Part shown: one piece after another, positions 9,349 to 19,840 of the stretch | Layout: every line of letters starts with the position of its first letter | How positions within the stretch are numbered: position 1 is the stretch's first letter | NCBI GenBank assembly: GCA_020740775.1 | Contig: JAHEWK010000007.1 | Coordinates: 1,302,001-1,366,000 of the forward strand | Reading direction: 5' to 3' | Source of the DNA: Ilyonectria destructans | Taxonomy: Eukaryota > Ascomycota > Sordariomycetes > Hypocreales > Nectriaceae | Length of the DNA stretch: 64,000 nt | Made by a program: the position numbers and the translations under genes | Notes under the pieces: generated by a model | What the model was told of the DNA's origin: nothing | Database searches by the model: none | What the model saw: the letters and a program-made list of their open reading frames with translations, nothing else

Positions 9349-11004
9349 ATGGTGTGTGTCAACCAAACTTCTGTCACCCTCCTTGGCCTTGTTGTCCTTC
9401 TTTCAAGATTAGTCCACTTGAGATTTGAGACTTTGTCCGCCATGTTAGGCTACTTAGCTTTCGGAATCGTGGCCTTCGTCGCGTTCGCCTACCTCATCAT
9501 CAAACCGATAGCCTACTACTTCTACGACCCTAAAGGTTTTCGAAAGTATCCCAACTATGCGCTATTGTCTGGTATTACAGACTTCAGGCACTGCTACTTG
9601 GCAGCACAGGGATTTCGATCCAGAGATCTAGCCGAAGCCCACAAGAAGACTGGGGAGCCAATTCTGCGGATTGGCCCCAACTCTCTGTCCTTTGGCGATG
9701 TTCGCGCCATCAAAGCAATCTATGGTCATGGCACCAAATGCCTCAAGGATAACAACTATGTGGTGATGGCTGGAACCCATCGACACCTCTTCGATGTTGT
9801 GGATAGGGCAGACCACACTCGGAAGAGACGCCAACTATCCGCCGCCTTTGCACTCAAGAACCTGGAGAACTGGGAGTACAAGGTTGCGTACACCGCGCAG
9901 AGGCTCTTCAAGGCGTTCGACCAGAAGTGCACACTCCCGTTGAAGGGTACAATCCCAGACCCAGCCGATGTCAACCTCGACTTCAACCACTGGATCAACT
10001 TGTGGACTATTGAAGCCATCAACTACATTACTCTGTCTACTGAAATGGACTTGCTCGACACAGGCACGGACGTCGTTGTTGCAGAGAGGCGCGACGGCAC
10101 CCGTTACCAAGGTCGGTACCGCCATGCGATGAACCAGGCCGCTATTGTCCAGGCCGTCCTTGTGTGGGATTTCAAACTCTGGCCATGGATCGAATGGCTC
10201 TCCAAGTCCATCCCAAGCAAGTACAAGAAGCTTTGGGACGATGGAGCGGCTTCAGAGGACATATTCTATCACCTAGCAGCTGAGCGTCTACGAAGATATC
10301 AAGCTGGAGAGAAGTTGGATGACTTCTTCTCCTGCATGATGGAAGACAAAGCGGGTAACCCTACTGACATGGAATGGGGTGAGGTCGTGGCCGAGGTCGG
10401 CGCCATTATCAACGCCGGTTCGGACACGACTGCCATTGCTCTGACGCACATTCTAGAGCTTCTCATCAAACACCCGCAACACCTGGACAAACTACGACAG
10501 GAAATTGACAGCGTCCTTGAGGATGACGAAGTTATTGCTCCATATGACAAGGTCAAGGATCTGCCTTTTCTTCGCGCTTGCATCGACGAGGGTCTACGAA
10601 TCATTCCTCCCACATCTGCTGGCCTCCCTCGTCGAACACCTCCCGAAGGGGCACGCATTCTCGATGAATGGATCCCCGGCGATACCAGTGTCAATATGAC
10701 TGCGTACGCCACGCACCATGATGCCAAGATTTTCCCAGACCCCGGAACCTTCAATCCCAACCGGTGGCTGGATGTCGAGGAACGAAAGCGCATGGAGCCC
10801 TTCTTCATCCCCTTCTCCACCGGAGGACGAGGCTGCATCGGGCGCAACATTTCCTATCTCGAGCAGGTTGTTGTTCTGTCTTCCTTGGTTCACCGCTACG
10901 AATTTGCGCTGCCCAGCCCTGATTTCGAGTTGGAGCGAATTGAGGCTTTCAACATTGTGTGTGGCGCGTTGCCAGTGAAGATCTGGAAACGGGAGATTAT
11001 GTAG
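9349..11004 (+). CDS. cytochrome P450 monooxygenase (benzoate 4-hydroxylase / CYP53-like family)
   Basis: A single frame of 551 residues; an internal ATG at 9442 (MLGYLAFG) would give 520 residues, closer to the family length, and either start precedes an N-terminal membrane anchor. Diagnostic motifs are the I-helix AGSDTT (about residue 360), the K-helix ExxR as DEGLR, the FNPNRW meander, and the haem-binding loop FSTGGRGCIGR with the cysteine ligand. Overall layout resembles the group often annotated as benzoate 4-monooxygenase, but the sub-family assignment is from memory of sequence style and is only moderately secure. It would hydroxylate a small aromatic or other hydrophobic compound at the ER using electrons from the adjacent CPR. 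Intronless like its partner, and divergently transcribed from it. Confidence 0.93.
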   Translation: MVCVNQTSVTLLGLVVLLSRLVHLRFETLSAMLGYLAFGIVAFVAFAYLIIKPIAYYFYDPKGFRKYPNYALLSGITDFRHCYLAAQGFRSRDLAEAHKKTGEPILRIGPNSLSFGDVRAIKAIYGHGTKCLKDNNYVVMAGTHRHLFDVVDRADHTRKRRQLSAAFALKNLENWEYKVAYTAQRLFKAFDQKCTLPLKGTIPDPADVNLDFNHWINLWTIEAINYITLSTEMDLLDTGTDVVVAERRDGTRYQGRYRHAMNQAAIVQAVLVWDFKLWPWIEWLSKSIPSKYKKLWDDGAASEDIFYHLAAERLRRYQAGEKLDDFFSCMMEDKAGNPTDMEWGEVVAEVGAIINAGSDTTAIALTHILELLIKHPQHLDKLRQEIDSVLEDDEVIAPYDKVKDLPFLRACIDEGLRIIPPTSAGLPRRTPPEGARILDEWIPGDTSVNMTAYATHHDAKIFPDPGTFNPNRWLDVEERKRMEPFFIPFSTGGRGCIGRNISYLEQVVVLSSLVHRYEFALPSPDFELERIEAFNIVCGALPVKIWKREIM

Positions 11005-12075
11005 AGATATCGAAGATTGCACAGCTCGCAGGTTACCTATACCGCTATGGCAGTATGAGGAATGCTAGAATAGCTTAGTTAGACTTGGGTTGGCGAAAAT
11101 TCACTATACGTTGCTGATCATTGCTTCTTAACATTTATCAGTAAGTGACATGAACTAAGTAGCGAGGTTGTTGATGTTCCGTCTGAATGGAACCATACAC
11201 TTTATGTCAATAAAATTAGTCGAAACTTAGTAACGCATCGTCCACGTTGATGGCTCCATGTGATACCTGTCGTAGAACCATGGATACCTATGGCCCAGTA
11301 TTCCCAGTTTCAGGCATTCAGATTGAGGCCAGTCCGCCCAAAATTTCCCGTTGGAAGTTGGACGACCAACCCCGAGTTCCCGTACAGGCGAGATTCACCG
11401 AGGTGGTACGTCCTATCCATCAGCTTGGAGATGAATCATGTCGAGCATGGGCCACTATCACCAGATCACAAGTCCGCATTGGAAGCGTCCAGGCCTTATC
11501 CATGGCGAACCGTCTGAATTCAAGCTACCGCACTGGGTACAGTCCAATGAAATGCCACTAAAATGACGGCTCCAAACTTTCAGGCCAAGTCTAATGCAAA
11601 ACCCCGCAGGAGAGACGCACGTCGTCTCCGCCTCTTGTCCAAAAGAGGCAATGTTTCGCCGGATTGCTGCCAAAACACACCGGCGAAACCTCCGAGCCGC
11701 CCTCTCCCCGCGGGGAAGAGTGCCAGCGCGACGCTGAATAACCAATCGGGGATCTCCAAGTTCATTCTCCCAGAGTAAGCAGATTGAGAACGAGGGCCAG
11801 CAGCTAGACTCTATCGAGAGGTCTCCAGATTCCCCGGGGCTTGGAAGAGCGCTAAGGTGAGGCATCCCCGTGGGGGATGCGGAGAAGGCAAACACTTTCG
11901 CCTGGTGGCCATGCACACTTCATCCCTGAAGGCTTGGATGACGTCCCTTGACAGAAAACTATTAAAGGACTGCAACACCATGCTTTTGACATTCCAACAA
12001 TTCACAGCAGCTCACAATCAGCACATCCAATCTCACTCTTATCTCCCCTCTCTTACTTTCTCTGCGACAGCCAAC
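11005..12075. other. intergenic region between P450 and MFS gene
   Basis: The first 250 bases are the P450 3' flank. The remainder is the MFS promoter, which contains a strong inverted repeat described separately and a TTTCGCCT near-match at 11896. Several short open frames here have no domain features and are probably chance. Confidence 0.5.
11654..11688. promoter_or_regulatory. perfect 9-bp inverted repeat, candidate operator
   Basis: TTTCGCCGG at 11654-11662 is followed after 17 bases by its exact reverse complement CCGGCGAAA at 11680-11688, about 390 bp upstream of the MFS start codon. The core CGGCGA is the same hexamer that occurs four times between CPR and P450 and once in front of the Zn2Cys6 gene. 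Zn2Cys6 dimers commonly recognise inverted CGG triplets with fixed spacing, so this is a plausible binding site for the cluster's own regulator. Binding itself is inference. Confidence 0.5.
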
Positions 12076-13862
12076 ATGGAGACCAAGGAATCTCTGAACA
12101 ATTCCCAAGCGGCAGACAGTCAGGTCGAGGACGCCGATGGTCCGATCCAGCATGGAACCGCCATCATCTCCTACGACTCCAATGGCCTAAGTGGCATTGT
12201 GCGCTCGCCATACGTGCTCGGAGCTGCCGCTCTAGCCTCGTTCGGCGGGTTTTCCTTTGGATACGGTATGCAACATTGAGACTCTGCGATGGTCCCCGGG
12301 CTAACCTTGCACGTTAACAGACCAGGGAGTCATTTCCATCATCCTGGTTATGGAACAGTTCCACGAGTACTTCCCCGAAACCGCCCCGGGGCATCCTGGC
12401 TACGGCTTCAACGTTGGTTTCATGACGGGCATGTTGGAACTCGGAGCCTTTGTCGGATGTCTCTTTCTTCCCTACCTAGCCGATCGCATCTCTCGAAAGT
12501 GGTCGCTAACTGTGGCTACCGGCTTCTTCTGCGTTGGTGCCGTCATCCAAACTGCCGCCAACAACTACGCCGCTCTCGTGGCCGGTCGCACTATTGGTGG
12601 CGTCGGTGTCGGAACCCTAGCCATGGGAGCGCCCTTGTACATCTCTGAAATCGCTCCCCCAAACCTGAGAGGATCTCTTCTCGTCCTCGAGGCCATCAGC
12701 ATCGTCATAGGCGCCATTATTGCCTACTGGATCACATACGGCACAAGAGAGATTGCTGGTGAATGGGCATTCCGTCTTCCATTCCTTCTACAGATGGTCC
12801 CTGCGCTTCTGGTTGGTGGAGGAATCCATTTCTTCCCCTACTCCCCGCGATGGCTGGCAATGAGAGGCCGTGATGACGACAGCCTCCAGTCGCTCTCAAA
12901 GCTCCGCAGAGTGCCACCCAACGACGATCGTGTGCAGGCAGAGTGGAAGGGCATTCTCTCTGAAGTTCGTTTCCAGGAGGAAATGGTCCGACTGGAACAC
13001 CCAACCGACAATCGCTTCAAAGCGGAGTTGGCCCAGTGGGCTGACCTTTTCCGACCCAAGTATCTCAAGCGCACTGCCATCGCCCTGGGAATTCCCTTCT
13101 TCCAGCAATTCTCCGGGATCAACGCCTTCGTATACTATGCCCCTACGTTCTTCGCTGCGCTCGGCCAGTCTAGTGAAATGGCACTGATATTGTCCGGAAT
13201 GGTCAACATCTGCCAGCTCGTGGCCGGTATTCCCACCTTTCTCTTCCTCGACCAGTTTGGCCGCCGCAAGTTGGCCATTGGTGGAGGCATCGCCATGGCA
13301 ATTCCCCACTTGATTATGGCCGGAGTTGTGGCCAAATTTCAGGGTAAATGGGATGATAACCAGGCCATGGGATGGTTTGGTGTTGCCCTGATCTGTAAGT
13401 TTCCTGTTTCCTTTATGATTTCCCTGAATTACCTTGACTTCTCACTAACACATTGTTTTAACAGATATTTACGTTCTCTGCTACGCTGTCTCATATGGTC
13501 CTCTTGCATGGACTTTGCCCGCAGAGGTCTTCCCCAGCTCCAAGCGTGCAAAAGGTGTCGGTGCAGCCACTGCCATGATTTGGCTTGCCAACTTTATCAT
13601 TGGAGTTGTAGTTCCTGAGATGATGATCAAGCTCGGTTGGGGCACATACCTGTTCTTTGGCATCTTCTGTGTTGCTGCTGCCATCTTCTCCTTCTTCTTG
13701 GTTCCGGAGACATCGGGCAAGTCTCTAGAGCAGATTTCAGAACTGTTTGGCGATAACAACATTGTGGCGGAGGAGGAGATTCGACGACGCATTGATCGGG
13801 AGATATGGACTGATCCCAAGTACCAGGTTTCTGCTGTTGCTGCGCCTACTACTTCCATGTAG
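12076..13862 (+). CDS. sugar-porter family MFS transporter
   Basis: Three exons: 12076-12265, 12321-13394 and 13465-13862, with in-phase junctions (GYD|QG and LI|YIYV). The product of 553 residues has about 12 membrane segments and sugar-porter signatures: FGYDQGVIS in TM1, the DRISRKW loop, GVGVGTLAMGAPLYISEIAP, PYSPRWL, FQQFSGINAF, DQFGRRKL and the terminal PETSGKSLEQ. It is a plasma-membrane proton symporter or facilitator for a hexose, quinate or related polyol; the exact substrate is not readable. Its promoter carries the inverted CGGCGAAA repeat, tying it to the CPR/P450 pair and the next Zn2Cys6 gene. It could import the substrate or export the product of the P450. Confidence 0.93.
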
Positions 13863-14439
13863 AGACATGCCGTTGAATTGGGTTCAAGACATTTAACCCA
13901 CCATACACATAAGACTACCATAGCAATTCCTAGTCTACCCTTCAATTCTTAGTCTTCACAACCATTTTCTCGATAATCAAGTAACCTCCTGTCCATGAAT
14001 AAACTTTGTCTTATTGCCGTCAACAATATCTTCCCTGTGCCCATAAGCTCTGGTTAGCACCCAACCCAATAATCCTTACCTATGTATTCTGAGACCATTT
14101 AAGATCTGAAAATCCATTTCAACCTGCGACCTTGTGGCGTCGTTTCTCACGAGCAGCGGAGGACCCGAGTCGCACCACGACCAGTACATGAATCTAGCTC
14201 CGGACACTGTGCAATGCAACACGACACCCTAACTCACTGCAGCTTTAGCGTGAGGACGCAAATTCTGAGGATTTTACTAGCCTGTCTCTGCGGGGAATTG
14301 TGGATCGGGTGGAAATCCGATGTGCCTTGGTCGCGCATTCAAAATACGAGCACGACCCATGCCGACATCTCGGCGAACTGCTTCCTTAATCGGCCATTTC
14401 TGGGGTCCAGCACCCTTACTTCTTCCTTAAGATCCTGCC
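13863..14439. promoter_or_regulatory. intergenic region and promoter of the Crypton-bearing Zn2Cys6 gene
   Basis: This holds the MFS 3' flank followed by the promoter of the regulator gene. A CGGCGAA site lies at 14371-14377, 63 bp upstream of the ATG, matching the sites in the CPR/P450 and MFS promoters and suggesting autoregulation (inference). No other gene is seen. Confidence 0.45.
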
Positions 14440-17400
14440 ATGACTCCGCAACCCCGCAAACGTACTATTCCTTGCGACAAATGCAGAGGTCCGTTGTCTT
14501 CCGTCGAATGTTGAGCTCTTCCGTCATGGCAAGCTGACCAAGATTGCTTATCGATGGTGCGCGTAATTGCGTCGTAATTCGCTTAGACCACGTGACGACT
14601 TATCGCCCGCAAAACCCGACCCGTGAAATCGTGTGAAATCGTGTGCGCGACGCCTGATAAGTGCATTTGATAAGTCCCCCCATTTATCAGGTCTCCAGCC
14701 TACCAAGCCTAAGAAAAACACCACCTCGAAGGCCCCCGGTCGACCGAGATGGCCGCCGACGACTCGTACACCGCCGCTGAGGAGCGCGCCCGTGCTGCCC
14801 GGAGGGCGGGCCTCCAGGCGAAGAAGGACGAACAGCCGGCGAACACGGCGCGGAGTTACGCGGCGAAGCAGCGGGAGTGGAAGGCGCGTCCCCCGGCCGG
14901 CCCCCCCTTCCCCCTCCTTTTAAGTAGGACCCCCTCGGCGGCTAACAGACGAATACCTATAGGCCTGGTGCCATATGCCTCGGGCTGCAGCTGACGGCTC
15001 GCTCTATAGCTGGCCCGACGGCGAGCTCGTAACGCCGGACAAGCTGGCGGCGTGGCTCAAGGAGGATATCCTCTTACGACGCGTAGCGCCGCCGCAGAAG
15101 AAGCTACGGGCGCGGGGTAGGGGTAAGGGCAAAGGCGAGACCGTACAGCTACGGCAACAGCTCGAACAGGAGCAGCTTGAGGCCGCGGCCCTGGCAGAGG
15201 CCGAAAGCCTAGCCGAAGCCTTAGAGATCCCCCTGGCCGAGGCCGCCGAGCTGCTCGCGGACGACCGCGAGGGCTACGTGCCACCCACGGCCCTTGCGCC
15301 GGCTGCAGTAGACCTTACCGAAGGATCCCTGCTTACGAGGGGCACTATCGACGCCTATGTCGCGGCCGTTATCGAGCTCTGGCGGCTCCAGGTGGCCCAC
15401 GGTAACGCGAATATGGAGAACCCCCGGGGCGCCGCCGTACGAGGCTTCCTTGAGCAACGGGGCCGGCAGCGGGGGAAGCACGACCGTGCCTCCTTTAAAG
15501 ACCGCGGGACCGACGGGATCCAGGCCGGCTATTCCCCCAATGAATGGCTCCGGATCCAGGATCTCCTTCTCAGCGGGGCCGCATATACGCCGCAAAACCT
15601 CCGTACGCGAGTCGACCTCCTCTTCGGCCACTACTACCTCTTACGGGGGGAGAACCGCCGTAAGATGGAGCTTGCAGACCTATCCCTATTGGACTATCCG
15701 CCTTCGGAAGGCCCGACCCTCTGTGGTTGTCTTGTAAGCCTTTTACGAGACGGCAAGCTAAATAAGACGGCGAGGAAGGAGTTTATGGGCGCCCTCCGGC
15801 ATAAGGACCCCTTATTCTGTACGCAAGGGGCCCTAGCGCAGCTCTTCTTCTGGCGCTGGCACGTCGCCGGCGAACCGCCCCCGTCCTTCCGGCGCCGTCA
15901 GGACTGGTATCGGATCAAGGTCCTCGTCGGACGGGACCGCGAGCAGGAGCTCTCGTACCCGACGCAGCTACAAGAGACCTGGCGTATCTTCGGCGCCGCC
16001 GGCCTTATTGCGTCGAAGAAGACGCACCTCCCGCGCAGGGTAGGCGCTCAGGACGCGGAGACCCACGGCACGTCGCTCGCCCAGATCTCGCAGGCCGGCC
16101 GCTGGAACCAGAGCGTGCTCTGCCAGGCCTATCTTACACACCTACCGCGCCAGTTCATGCGTATCGTCGCCGGCTTCTCGGCGTCCCCGGGGGACTACTT
16201 CCTCGCGCGTGCCGCCCACGAACCCCCTTACGTCTTACAAAAGCAGCTCTGGCCGTGGATCGAGGAGTGGGAGCCCCGCTTTGAGGCGCGCGCGCGCCGG
16301 CAATGCTGGGCAGAAGGCGGCCTCGATGACGATGATCTAGCTGCCGACGGCTTCCTTAAGCTTATGCGGCGGCTGCGTATAGTACTCTTGCAGGACTTGG
16401 CTGTCTTACAGCCCCGCTATCCGTCGCTACCCTTCTTCTCCTACGCCCCTTTTAACGGGCCCGAGTGGGACGAGTTCGCCGTCGTCGTGCGGTCCGACGC
16501 GGTAGGGGCTACGGAGCCGGTAAGCCTGCTCGTACAACGCGCGCTGCCAGAGCTAAGCGGCGTCTTAGAGAGCACGCGCGAGGCCCTCTTACAGAATAGC
16601 CAGCGGCTCGCCATCCGGCTAGAGGCCCGGCTAGAGGGGCTTCAGGGCGGCCTCGATGCCCTCCTCCAGGGCAAGGTCCCTATCACCTTTACCGGCTACT
16701 TCGGAGCCGGGCCAGCAGTGGCGCCGGCGCCGGCGCCGTCAACAGCTCCCCCCTTGAATCTCAATACGGCCCCGGCCCCAGAGCCTCTAGTACCGGGTAT
16801 GCCCGTCATTACAGCCCTGGCTAAGGTCTTTACGGTGCGGGACGTCTGGAAGGAGTGGGAAGAAGGGATTGCGGGCCAGCCGGCCGTACGGGTGCTGGAA
16901 GAGATGTGGGGAAGCCGCTGGCGCCCGGGGAATGGGGTTAGGGTGCAGTTCTGTCGCCGGAAGGTGATATGGGACGAGCTCTTGGCCCGCACGGCGTCCG
17001 GTAAGAGTGAGGAGGAGGCTGTTGCAGAGCTAGAGCTCTTACGCGCCGGCCGGAGCTTGAACCGGCTCGTTAACGAGCTGAAACAGCGCCGCCGGCGGGG
17101 CCAGGGTCAGGGCCAGGCCCAGCAGACACGAGTACAGGTAGGGACCCCCGTGCCCGATGACCCAGACCCAGGCCCGGGACCAGGTCCGACTCGGGGCCGG
17201 GGCCATCGGGGGCGCTGGACCCGGCTAGGGAGGAGGCGGACCGCCCCTCGTCGACGGTAAGCCGGCCATCTACTAGGGTCTTTATATATATATATATCTA
17301 TTGAGAAGACGTATTTTTAAAGATTAAAGAGCCATAAGGTTAGTGTATTATTATCTCGTAGTCCTTGCAGTAGAGACGAGCCCCCCCTTATCCCTTCCCG

Positions 17401-19840
17401 ACGCTACATACACAAATATCTCGACAGCCAGTAGCCTAAACAACGCCACTCCTGGACTAAACGCACCGCCGGAGTGTAGCAGTTCCCCAGGATCCGGAAC
17501 GGTCTTGATTGGGCCGCTGGCCGTCGAGATATTCGCGTGCGCGGCGCCGGGCACTTATCAGATGGTAGTTGTGTAATCGCATACGATTTCCCGAAATTAC
17601 TCCGCAAAACGACCCCACGATAAGTTCTGCTTATCTCCAGAGAAACACCTGAAATGTGAGTTCATTCGTACCCACGCCATCCCGGGTGGGCTGACAACAA
17701 ACAGGCGATGGCGGAACGCCGTGTTCCAACTGCAGCAAAGCATCTGCGAGCTGTGTGCGGATGGTCAAGAAGTTTCGAGTAAAGAGGTTGATTACATCCC
17801 ACGACAGCTTCAAGTTTGACCCGAATCAAACGTGGATCCAGACTGGAAGCCAAAGTAAACGTGGTTTGATACTTGACGCGATCAGGTGGCTGACAAAACC
17901 CAGAGCAAAAACAATACTCCCTCTCCATCATCGACGAATCCGACGGCGCCTCCAATCGCACGACCCTAAAACCTACCCCCCTGATAGATGAGCCAGAGGA
18001 AAGCTGCCTGAGTGCTGCCGCTGAAGTGCTGCAGTCCTTTTCCAGAAGTGGACAAGCTGGGCCATGCGAAAACGCGACTTCACATTCTACACTTGATCAA
18101 GACGAATCTCCGGATACAAGTCCTCGCGATGGGCTCTTGGAACGATGCAATATCCAAGACACCGCCAGCACAGACGATAACGGAAGTCATTCTCAGCTTT
18201 CCACGCCGAGCACCTCTACCTACGATCAGACCCCAGTTCCCCCATATCTCGAGCCTAGTCGCAGTCTTCCCAATGATTTCCACTCCGTATGGCAGCATAC
18301 GCATCCAGACAGTTCCTTGGCAGACTCTGTAGATCATGCGAGCTCTCACTCCGACTCCCCATATCAGACGAATGATCTACTCCATCAGCGCCTCGCCTCC
18401 CATTCAGTTTCGGATTATGCCACTCCCGCATCAATCCCAGGGGTTTTCAACAGAGGTGGCAATCCACCAGCCCTGAACTTACAGGAGGGTTGTCTTGTGC
18501 GTTGCTTCATTGAGACAATAGCCACGTCTGTAAGTCCATGGAGACGTCTTCGCGATACAATCGTCCCGACTCCGAACTAACTCCCCGCACTCGACAGTTT
18601 GATACAAGTGACAGAGACCACCACTATCTCAACGTGGTGCCTATCCGCGCCATGTATAGTCCCTTGCTTCTAAATGCTATTTGTACTGCATCAGCGAGGT
18701 ATCTCACCCAAATCTGGTCACGACGCGAGCCTCACAGCATCGTGAGTTACAACGGTACTGAGCTCCCAGGCCTCACTGAAGAATCGGTTATACACTATCA
18801 CAACAAGTGTATATCAGAGCTCATGGATGTCTCTGCGGATCCTATTAATTCGTGCAGCGACGATGCTTTAACAGCCATCACCATTCTTCGCTACCACGAG
18901 CAGGTCGATAGTAAGGTCTTCTTCTTTCAGGCGGGGCAGATCAACCATTAACTCTTTTCAAGCGCACTTCACAGGCATCGATGGTGAAACATTTTCGATA
19001 GCAGTACAAGCTGTGTTTCAGGCCCAGCAAGACCGATCACTCGGGCAATGGCGACTCACCCTCCAGCCACCGCGGGATCGAGATATGTTTGCAGTGTCTA
19101 TGCCGTCTCTACGACACTCGGCATGTTTAATCGCTCTTCGGCAGGAAATTTGGTCCGTTCTTATCCATCGTCGGCCATTCCGATTACCCATTTTAACTGT
19201 TGACGATTACGCCAACTTCGACGACACGAGTACGCTCGACGACCACGATTGGACAAATTGTGTTATATTCTGGTGTGCCCACGTCCTCAAGTTTTGTTTC
19301 AGTGATGAGGGTTTTCTGAGTGTTGAGGACAAGAGGACAAGATCAGAGCAGTGGAATGCACTCAAAGCGTTTGAGAAGAACTGGGACGAGAGGCCACCGC
19401 CACATTTCGCTCCCCTTTACTATAACGAGAGAAACCCCAGTGAGGGTCGATACTTTCCAACAATATGGCTCGCAAATCATTCTCAAGTCATGGCTCTACA
19501 ACATGTGGAGCTAGCTCGCATCGTCCTCGCGGTTCACGACTCAAAGCTCCAGCGGATCGGCATCGGTGCAAGCGCGGCCCATCAAGCTCTCGAAGAGGTA
19601 CTAAGGCAATCGACGAGACGGATATGTGCCTTGGGTATGGGTGATCTGAAATTCCAGGCCACAATGGTCACAGCGGGTCTGGGTATATCCATGTGTGGGG
19701 AGTACTTCCATGACGCCGGGGAGCAAGCAGCGATAATAAATGTCCTGACCACGTTAGAAAGCGAGCATGTTTGGCCTACAAGCGCAGCAGTTGATGCGCT
19801 GCAAACGGCGTGGAACGAACACAGAGTACGGAATACTTGA
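14440..19840 (+). CDS. Zn2Cys6 transcription factor with a Crypton in its first intron
   Basis: Six exons (14440-14488, 17641-17655, 17705-17854, 17904-18529, 18598-18910, 18975-19840) sum to 2019 nt, 672 residues, with every phase consistent. The zinc cluster is split over the first three exons and is complete once joined: C-x2-C-x6-C-x5-C-x2-C-x6-C (CDKCREKHLKC, then DGGTPCSNC). A Ser/Thr-rich linker and a C-terminal helical region of the Fungal_trans_2 type follow. The product is a nuclear DNA-binding regulator of neighbouring genes. Intron 1 runs 14489-17640 and contains the whole transposon. Without the element it would be a normal 69-bp intron with branch site GCTGACC at 14533. The coding sequence is undamaged, so the gene may still work if the 3.15-kb intron is spliced, but expression could well be impaired. 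Its promoter has one CGGCGAA site. Confidence 0.85.
14545..14690. repeat. Crypton left-end repeat cluster
   Basis: The left terminal 145 bases hold CTTATC at 14547-14552 and 14599-14604, GATAAG at 14656-14661 and 14669-14674, a near-copy TTTATCAG at 14683, a tandem GTGAAATCGT pair at 14622-14641, and CCGCAAAACCCGACCC at 14608-14623 that nearly matches 17602-17615. These are candidate recombinase binding sites. Confidence 0.6.
14749..17260 (+). CDS. Crypton tyrosine recombinase with GCR1_C DNA-binding domain
   Basis: The main frame 14975-17260 is open for 761 codons. A short upstream exon from 14749 (MAADDSYTAAEER) is probably joined by an intron ending TATAG at 14964 so that translation continues ..AWCHMPRAA. 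The exact donor near 14888 cannot be fixed with a GT in the right phase. Counting from 14975, the catalytic set of a tyrosine recombinase is visible: R in RGENRR (about residue 223), H-x-x-R in THLPRR (350 and 353), W in GRWNQ (376) replacing the usual H/W position, and the nucleophile Y in QAYLTHL (386). An Ndc10-like fold is expected for this family. A proline-rich linker leads to the GCR1_C domain (about 610-700: TVRDVWKEW, CRRKVIWDEL, SLNRLVNELK). A basic Arg-rich tail follows. It would catalyse excision and integration of the element. Confidence 0.85.
17551..17635. repeat. Crypton right-end repeat cluster
   Basis: The right terminal 85 bases hold CTTATC at 17554-17559 and 17630-17635, GATAAG at 17619-17624, and CCGCAAAACGACCCC from 17602, matching the left end in direct orientation. 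The last CTTATC lies in the 8-bp direct repeat that abuts the acceptor of the host intron (TCCAG at 17636-17640). Confidence 0.6.

Larger units (their letters stand above)
14545..17635 (+). mobile_element. Crypton DNA transposon (tyrosine-recombinase type), complete
   Basis: The element is bounded by the direct repeat TGCTTATC (14545-14552 and 17628-17635). It is much richer in G+C than its surroundings and carries one long gene on the + strand encoding a tyrosine recombinase with a GCR1_C domain, the hallmark of fungal Cryptons. It has no terminal inverted repeats of the cut-and-paste type. Instead both ends carry GATAAG/CTTATC hexamers and an imperfect direct repeat (GATGGT..GTAAT.GC.. and CCGCAAAAC..GACCC at about 14553-14622 and 17562-17617), plus an 11-bp inverted match CTGATAAGTGC (14654-14664) / GCACTTATCAG (17551-17561). 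Family knowledge: Cryptons move through a circular intermediate and insert by recombination at a short shared core. No disabling mutation or RIP-like change is evident in the long reading frame. Confidence 0.85.

Noticed and set aside
15057..15631. Long antisense frames inside the Crypton and other GC-rich genes
   Set aside because: They mirror codon bias of the real gene and are Arg/Ala/Gly-rich without any domain.
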